This document shows, piece after piece, positions 58,635 to 64,000 of a stretch of DNA of 64,000 nucleotides (position 1 is its first letter; the number at the start of each line of letters is the position of its first letter). A program made the translations under genes and the position numbers. Origin of the DNA: Gnetum montanum (Eukaryota > Streptophyta > Gnetopsida > Gnetales > Gnetaceae); NCBI GenBank assembly GCA_015680685.1, contig MNCI01017476.1, positions 1,080,003 through 1,144,002 on the forward strand, written 5' to 3'. The notes beneath the pieces were generated by a model that worked only from the letters and a program-made list of their open reading frames with translations, searched no databases and was not told the origin of the DNA.

Positions 58635-61600
58635 TGTTGGCGATTGTTTGGGATGCGACCACCAATGAGTGTCCTCGAAAAGGATTTAGGTGTTTGCTGG
58701 TCTCTGGCAACACCAAGGCCCAGATACCTCCAAATAGACTCAGTAGTTAATGTGAGTATGTGTGTGTGCTATTGCAGTGTGCAGTTGTGAAAAATGAAAT
58801 GAATGCATTGTGTGTAAACTACAAATGACTTATCAATAAGAGATTCAGCCAACTTTGCCAAGTACTATGAGCTGTTGAGAGTTCCTATTTTGTTCAATTG
58901 CCTAGTCTATGTGGTCCTTATAATACCTACTTGTAACAAATAAAATTTTGCAAAAACATTTGAGCACAACTCCACGAATCTACTTCTAATTTTCCCCAGA
59001 GAAAGAGATAGTTTCACAAGAAAACTAGAAATAGAGCAAGATTCAATGGAAATAGACAGAAAAGAAAGCAGATTTGTGTTAACACCTTAAATGTTTAAAT
59101 AAGGTAAAATGATACGAGTAAACACTTTACAATAAAACTATCCCAAATTCAATAACTACGAATTGTTCAAACTTCTAAGGCTCAAATAAGCAATTTCTTC
59201 AAGACAATCCTACTACGTTACCAAAAAATTGCTGCGTAAAATATCACGTACGAGACTCCATTTTGGCTAGATAATGGATGTCAACAATTGCATTCAACAG
59301 AACCTTCAAAAGATTTGACAATTTCTAATTGAAATACCACGAAGATTCACTCTAAAGATAAAAGAAAGCTATTCTGGTCCCATCAAAATACCAAAGATTT
59401 TCTGAACCCTCTTGACTACTGAATCGTTCAACGGCTTGACTACATGCAGAGGCTCTCTTACAACAATCCCAATAGCAGTTATTATATATTGCACAATAAT
59501 AAAATTCACTACTAAAATGCTCTTAAGGCTTTTAAACACAAGCACTTCTATGGCAAAATTTTAATAGAAATTTCTATCGTGCAACAAGAACAAAAAGAGT
59601 AATCTAAAAATCCCAAAATTACTTTCCAAGGATGATACTACCTAAACCAATAGCTAAACAATTTAAACAAAATAAAAAATAAAAAAAATAACTCACAGGA
59701 CTATGACAAAGAGGCTGAAATCTTTTCTTCAGCTAGTCATCTTACAAGCAATCTTTTACAATGTCTTCCTCCAAGACCCAAAGTGACATGTCTCCAAGTG
59801 AGAGCTAGTAGTATCCCTAGTGTGATATATGTTTTCTTCTTACCCCTGAAGCCTTTTTATAGGGTTCAAAAGGTAGTTACATCTTTCAAAATATCTTAGC
59901 TAACTTTTCTCCCAAGTAAGGAAGTTATTTACTTGCCCAACAAGTTAGGAAGTTAGGAAGTTAGAAAGTTAGGAGAAAATCATGCTAACATTGGCATGTG
60001 TAGATATTACAAATATTGCTTTTGTAAGCAATAGCCTATTATTATTTAAAATAAATCCAAGGTCCCCAATTTATTTTTATTATTTTATTTAGGATTTTAA
60101 ATACTAAATGTCATTAAGCCCTAGTAATTCTTGTGAAAGTAATAAAATGGATACTAACTAAATACTCCCTTTTAGTTACACAAATATCCCGAAAATATCT
60201 CAAAAATATCTTTTTCCTTTTTCTCAATGTAATATGTATATCTAACATTATGCATATCTAAATTACTTAATTTTAATTTAATTTGTCTGTGTTATAGTTA
60301 AGGGGACCTTTCTTAAAATAGCTGAAACTCANATGTTATAGTTAAGGGGACCTTTCTTAAAATAGCTGAAACTCAGGGTATCGTTTATGTAAAGCTTACG
60401 ACGGTTCTGTCTTTTGTTTTTCCATCCCTTCTTCCTTGATTTTCTCATAAAACAAGTGGTTGTACTGAATTTGACATCTAGAACAATGCTGTCTCCATTT
60501 TTTTCTAACAACACCATCGAAACAGCAGGCATCGGCAGTGGCATTGGCTCTAGTTTGTTTTAACCGAAGGAGGTAACGTGTTGATGTTACCTTCATCTTG
60601 GCAGACAAACATTCAGCGCAATTTCAGCATCCACCAGAATCATCCATTACCTTGCCCACACATACATCCATTTTCTAGTTCACCTTTTTATTCGTATACA
60701 TATTCTTGAATTACTGTTTAAATTATACGTGACAGAAATATCCAAGAAAAATGACGGCAAACAAGAACAGATCAATAATGTGGGCTTTTCTGGTGGTTAC
60801 TGATCCCGTAGAGGATTCTGAACTTTACTATCTGCACCATGCATCTGTCCACTAATCTCAAGCATGTCTCTCAAAGTTCTGAGACAAGCACGTCATTCTT
60901 GCAACGATGATTCTGCACGGTGGCATCGACGCTTACAAGGCATCACCAGGCCGCGGGGATGAAGTAGGTCACCCACATTCATCACTGGTCCAAATAGAAC
61001 CTCCCCTACGCACGGATCCAAGGCCCAGGTGAGTGGCTACACACTGCAGAAGTCACCCTGCTCGAGTAGGCCATGGTTGAAGAAGACGATTACTGTTGCT
61101 GCAGAATCTATGAAAGGCAGGCGGTGTGGTGGCATTGCCATGCAAGCGAAGCATAGAGCAGAGAGAGGGACTTTCCAGTTCCGATGGGAAACTCGAGCAA
61201 AGCATTACAGTGGCCATGGCGGTGAGCATTCTCCAAAGCGGTGATGACCTTGCCCATGTATGCGAGCTGGCAGCCGTAGGCATTTTAAGGGAACCCCATG
61301 ATGATGCCACCAATTTTGTAGCATTTCAATTCTACAACAGCAGGGCTTCCTACCTATGATGATGAGTTCATGTTGCTGCCTCTGCTACATTCTTGCAGTG
61401 CAAAACCAAATCCTACTGACGTTTCAAATGTCATCTGTGGCTCACAGTTGGTTTTATTATCTTATTTTATCAGCATCTGCAGCTCTGATTTATCTATTCA
61501 TACTCAGGATGACATTTTTTTTTTTTGCAGATGAACTCGAATGTGAGGCTTTACCCTTGGAAACCTTTGATTTTAATTTTAATTTGGGACTCTTCCAGTG

Positions 61601-61880
61601 ATTCTTTTTAGCATTATTCATATTTTTAATCATGTCCTCTGCTAATGCTTTCTCGGGTGGATAATGTAATTCTTGTTTGCTATTATACTATCTCTCAACC
61701 TCCATCCAAAGGAATAATTTGGCACTTAAATTTCGTATCTGAAGAAGGCCTCAACATCATTTTATTTACCAGTGGATTACTTCTCCAAAAAAAACCATCA
61801 ACCCATAACCTTAAAGCTACATGTTCACTTTTAAATTTTCAAGTCCAACTATTCCATGGAATTGATCAAATGTACCAACA
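58635..61880 (-). repeat. 5' LTR of element G
   Basis: 3,246 bp, TGTTGGCGATT.../...TGTACCAACA. TATA box on the minus strand at 59854-59861. Includes a single N (60332) beside a 41-bp repeated stretch that looks like an assembly artefact, and a 258-bp part (61571-61828) absent from the other LTR. Contains the second copy of the RTEL1-like segment. Confidence 0.92.
61140..61322 (-). pseudogene. RTEL1-like helicase fragment captured in the 5' LTR of G
   Basis: Same segment as at 51505-51690. It reads YKIGGIIMGFP, one stop in place of Tyr, then NAYGCQLAYMGKVITALENA and CNALLEFPIGTGKSLSLLYA, SLAWQ. The Walker A P-loop GTGKS is nearly canonical here, closer to ESPTGTGKT of RTEL1 than the copy in the 3' LTR, so the captured piece was better preserved before the LTRs diverged. 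Confidence 0.8.
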
Positions 61881-61885
61881 GAAAG
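61881..61885 (+). other. Target-site duplication of element G (right, gaaag)
   Basis: Identical to 48988-48992. Confidence 0.9.
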
Positions 61886-62475
61886 ATTATAGTGTCAAAG
61901 TGTATCAATGGGATCAAACTTAGAAGAATCATAAACACCACTACAAGCAGCAACAAGAGGCATACCTTAAAAGGTACAAAGATAAGTCCATGAACCATCA
62001 TTTTTGTGACATGTTCCTTGACACAATTGGTGCAACGTGGACTTATGAATTGTTTTCTAGCAACATAGTGGTGAGTGGAACCCCAAAGGGACACATTGTT
62101 GTGCCTTCAAGAGAATTTTCTTCTGCTACATTTTTTCCAGGGCCACCTTCATGGACAGTTATTGAAAAAGGAAAGACCCTCATGGGTATTAACCTCGACA
62201 AGGAGCATTGAACACCACTATCAAAGGCAAAAATCCTCCGAAGCTTAGAGGAAAGCCTTGGTAGGATGCCTCCAGATATGGATGCAGGTCCCTCTCATGT
62301 TGGTTTGGTTTGAATTGCTTTTATTTATTTTATGATAATTTTGCATATCATTCATTTTTTAGCTAATTTATTATTTTATTTTGCTTAAAGCAGGTTCCAG
62401 GCAATGGGCAAGCCCCAGCAGAGCAATAGGGGAAGAGGAAGAAGAAGAACCCTAGCCCCCACCAAACACCACTAG
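61886..62475 (+). pseudogene. Right part of coding-like sequence H
   Basis: After one target-site copy, the frame of 48.93-48.99 kb continues: ...VIKHQDWK + DYSVKVYQWDQT, then KNHKHHYKQQQEAYLKRYKDK-type charged sequence and an open frame at 61990-62211 (TWTYELFSSNIVVSG, PKGHIVVPSREFS, WTVIEKGKTLMGINLD). At 62391 an AG after a T-rich stretch and gcttaaagcag looks like a splice acceptor, followed by GTTCCAGGCAATGGGCAAGC and a Glu/Lys/Arg-rich end. No known domain. Could be gag of an unrecognised element or a host-derived gene fragment. Confidence 0.5.
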
Positions 62476-62681
62476 GTGAGCAACCCAAGATGTAGCCCTA
62501 TTGTTGGGCAATTTTGCATTTTTGACAATTTCTTGTTTTGGATGTACACTTGAACTATATAGTTTATTGATGATTTAATAAAAATGTGCTGATGATTCGT
62601 ATATCACTTTGTTGTATTTTATGTAATGTTGTGAGAATTTCTTGTGATTGATTGATGCAATTAGGTCCCTTATGGGTCCCA

Positions 62682-62812
62682 TGCTAGTTTAGGGCCATGG
62701 CGGAAGGGCCATTGTTAGTTTAAGGCCATTTTGGGCTATTGCTAATTTAAAGCCATTTTGGGCCATTATGTAAAAGAAAGTAAATTGCTAGTTTTAGGCC
62801 TTAGTGGGCCAT
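62682..62812 (+). repeat. Four 27-31 bp repeats, 'tgctagtttaaggccattttgggccat'
   Basis: Units at 62682-62712, 62713-62739, 62740-62766 and 62786-62812, the last separated by 19 bases. Followed at 62812-62860 by a T/C tract. Confidence 0.8.
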
Positions 62813-62859
62813 TTTTTTGTTTTTCTTTTTCTTTTTTTTTCTTTTTTTCTTTTTTTTGG

Positions 62860-63230
62860 AAAATGAAAGGGCTAAACAAGAAATGAAATAACTAATGTAC
62901 GCTGTAAGTAGCTATGCAAATATAACTATACAAGCAAAAATAAAATGTGATCAAGAAATGCAAATAAACTAAGGGGATACCTTAGTCATGTAGTTGTTTC
63001 CTAATCCAATGTGGATTTAGATGTGTGTAAGCCCTTGGAGGCACAAGGCGATACTTGCCTAGACTTTCATCAGTTGTGCTAAAGGGTAATTCTACCCAAA
63101 GAGCTCCTTCAAGGAGGTTGCTCACTTCATTTGGTTTCTCAAATGGGTTAGCCAAACCAAGTTGGCCTTCATCCTAAATGAGTGATGTGTCTTTAGAGAA
63201 CTCTAATTCTGACCTTTCTTTGCATCAACA
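62860..63230. other. Stretch between H and the protease
   Basis: No recognised feature. Minus-strand reading continues weakly from the protease towards 62.95 kb, with stops. Confidence 0.4.
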
Positions 63231-63234
63231 TTGT

Positions 63235-63860
63235 TGATGGTCAAGGGAGATACATTGTCACCATATATAATCACTTCTCCACCTTCATAGGGATGGTGCA
63301 TCTCTTGATGGATGGGTGAAGAGATCGCCTGTAACTAGGATAGCTAGGACCTCCCTAGGATTAGGTTGAACCTAGGCATCTCTTCAATGAAAATGAACTC
63401 GACAGTAGTGGGGAATTGCTTCCCTACCATGAAAGCTATCGTGACCGTTCCCTTCACGGAAACACATGTTCAATTGAAGGATTTTAAGCACATTATCTTG
63501 GTTGGATTGATTTGGTCAATAAGACCAAGTTTGTCAACAACTGGGAATGGTATGACATTGGTCACCATCCCATCATCAACGTGCACCCTATGGATTCTAT
63601 ACTACCCTGTGCGAATTGTTATTAACATTAGTGTGTTTGTAACCCTACCCTTTTTAGGGTCAGCCTTAACCACCTCATAATGAAATGTTAGGGGTGTTGA
63701 CCTTGACTCCTAGGTTTTGCGGAAAAACATTATGATGTGGATGGGCTTTTCATCTGCTAGAATATCTTCTTTGATAGGAATAAAGGTCAACATGTAGACT
63801 AATGCTTAGCAGTGAGCAGAGGAGGTCATTATCAAGTCATACTAGCTTAGAGTTATGTTC
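63235..63860 (-). pseudogene. Tat-type aspartic protease (possibly the upstream part of element F)
   Basis: Minus-strand reading: FHYEVVKADPKKGRVTNTLM, RIHRVHVDDGMVTNVIPFPV near 63600-63540 (DSG active site as DDG), LGLIDQ.NPTKI, LKSFN, then EEMPRFNLILGRSWLSQLQA near 63390-63335 (RFNLILGRPWL type), and SSPIHQEMHHPYEGGEVIIYG near 63315-63255. Same strand as element F, whose RT has no protease upstream at 46.56 kb. The plus-strand open frame 63366-63680 is a shadow. Upstream, to the window end, weak gag-linker reading continues (LGHMEEVSTTK). Confidence 0.75.
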
Positions 63861-64000
63861 TTTTTTTGAGAGAGAGCCTATTTAACCTATGCCAGTGCAT
63901 CTAAAAAGTCTTTTTTGCTATCTATTATTTGGTAGTGCTTACTTCCTCCATGTGGCCTAAGAGATGGATCTCTCGAGAAGGAGATTTAGCCTTTGCTTGT

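Larger units (their letters stand above)
48993..61880 (-). mobile_element. Element G: full-length Tat-like Ty3/gypsy retrotransposon
   Basis: A 12,888-bp element in minus orientation with a perfect 5-bp target-site duplication GAAAG, two LTRs of about 3 kb (TGTTGGC.../...CCAACA), primer site, gag, protease, RNase H, RT, a second RNase H, integrase, a small extra ORF and a purine tract. It is the best preserved element in the window. A gap of 126 N falls in the integrase core and a single N in the 5' LTR. It is inserted in plus-strand sequence H, whose reading frame rejoins across it. The LTRs differ at roughly 5-7% of positions by eye, apart from indels. Confidence 0.93.

Noticed and set aside
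63366-63680. 104-codon plus-strand open frame
   Set aside because: The opposite strand encodes a recognisable Tat-type protease over the same bases; the plus frame is its shadow.

Overview
This is eukaryotic, almost certainly plant nuclear DNA: AT-rich and filled nearly wall to wall with LTR retrotransposons in several layers of nesting. The plant signs are Athila-type Ty3/gypsy elements with a tRNA-Asp-like primer site, Tat-type Ty3/gypsy elements with an extra (archaeal-type) RNase H, Ty1/copia elements, and a captured piece resembling plant RTEL1 helicase. A large-genome seed plant, possibly a gymnosperm, is my inference. I see no intact host gene, rRNA, tRNA gene or CRISPR. Nearly all reading frames are broken, so most coding calls are pseudogenes.

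Region by region. 1-4015: gag, protease, primer site and 5' LTR of an Athila-like element (GY1, minus strand). 4016-24626: an older Athila-like element B (plus strand: gag tail, protease, RT/RNase H, integrase, a third ORF called ORF-X, 3' LTR), with element A (9648-18891, minus strand) inserted inside its integrase. A keeps gag and ORF-X but shows no pol. B lies inside a copia element C, of which gag, primer site and 5' LTR remain (24627-25910). 25911-28150: a head-to-tail duplication of about 0.9 kb of gene-like sequence. 28.15-38.59 kb: a copia element D (minus strand) with long LTRs, confused by two one-base assembly gaps and a partial Athila LTR. 38595-39620: the 3' LTR and a little internal sequence of another Athila-like element (E) that cuts D's gag. 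39.6-46.56 kb: a Tat-type element F (minus strand: RT, RNase H, second RNase H, integrase) with a repeat-rich 3' region holding covarying hairpins. 46.56-62.9 kb: a plus-strand sequence H containing the best-preserved element, G (48993-61880, minus strand, 12.9 kb, perfect GAAAG target-site duplication). 63.2-64.0 kb: a Tat-type protease that may be the missing upstream part of F.

Relative ages follow from the nesting: C, then B, then A; H, then G. How the parts work: gag forms the particle, protease cuts the polyprotein, RT/RNase H copy RNA to DNA primed by a tRNA at the PBS and the purine tract, and integrase inserts the product with a 5-bp duplication. The most notable items are an RTEL1-like fragment carried in both LTRs of G, the order RNase H - RT - RNase H in G against RT - RNase H - RNase H in F, the shared ORF-X of the Athila-like family, and a TATA-led small ORF in G.
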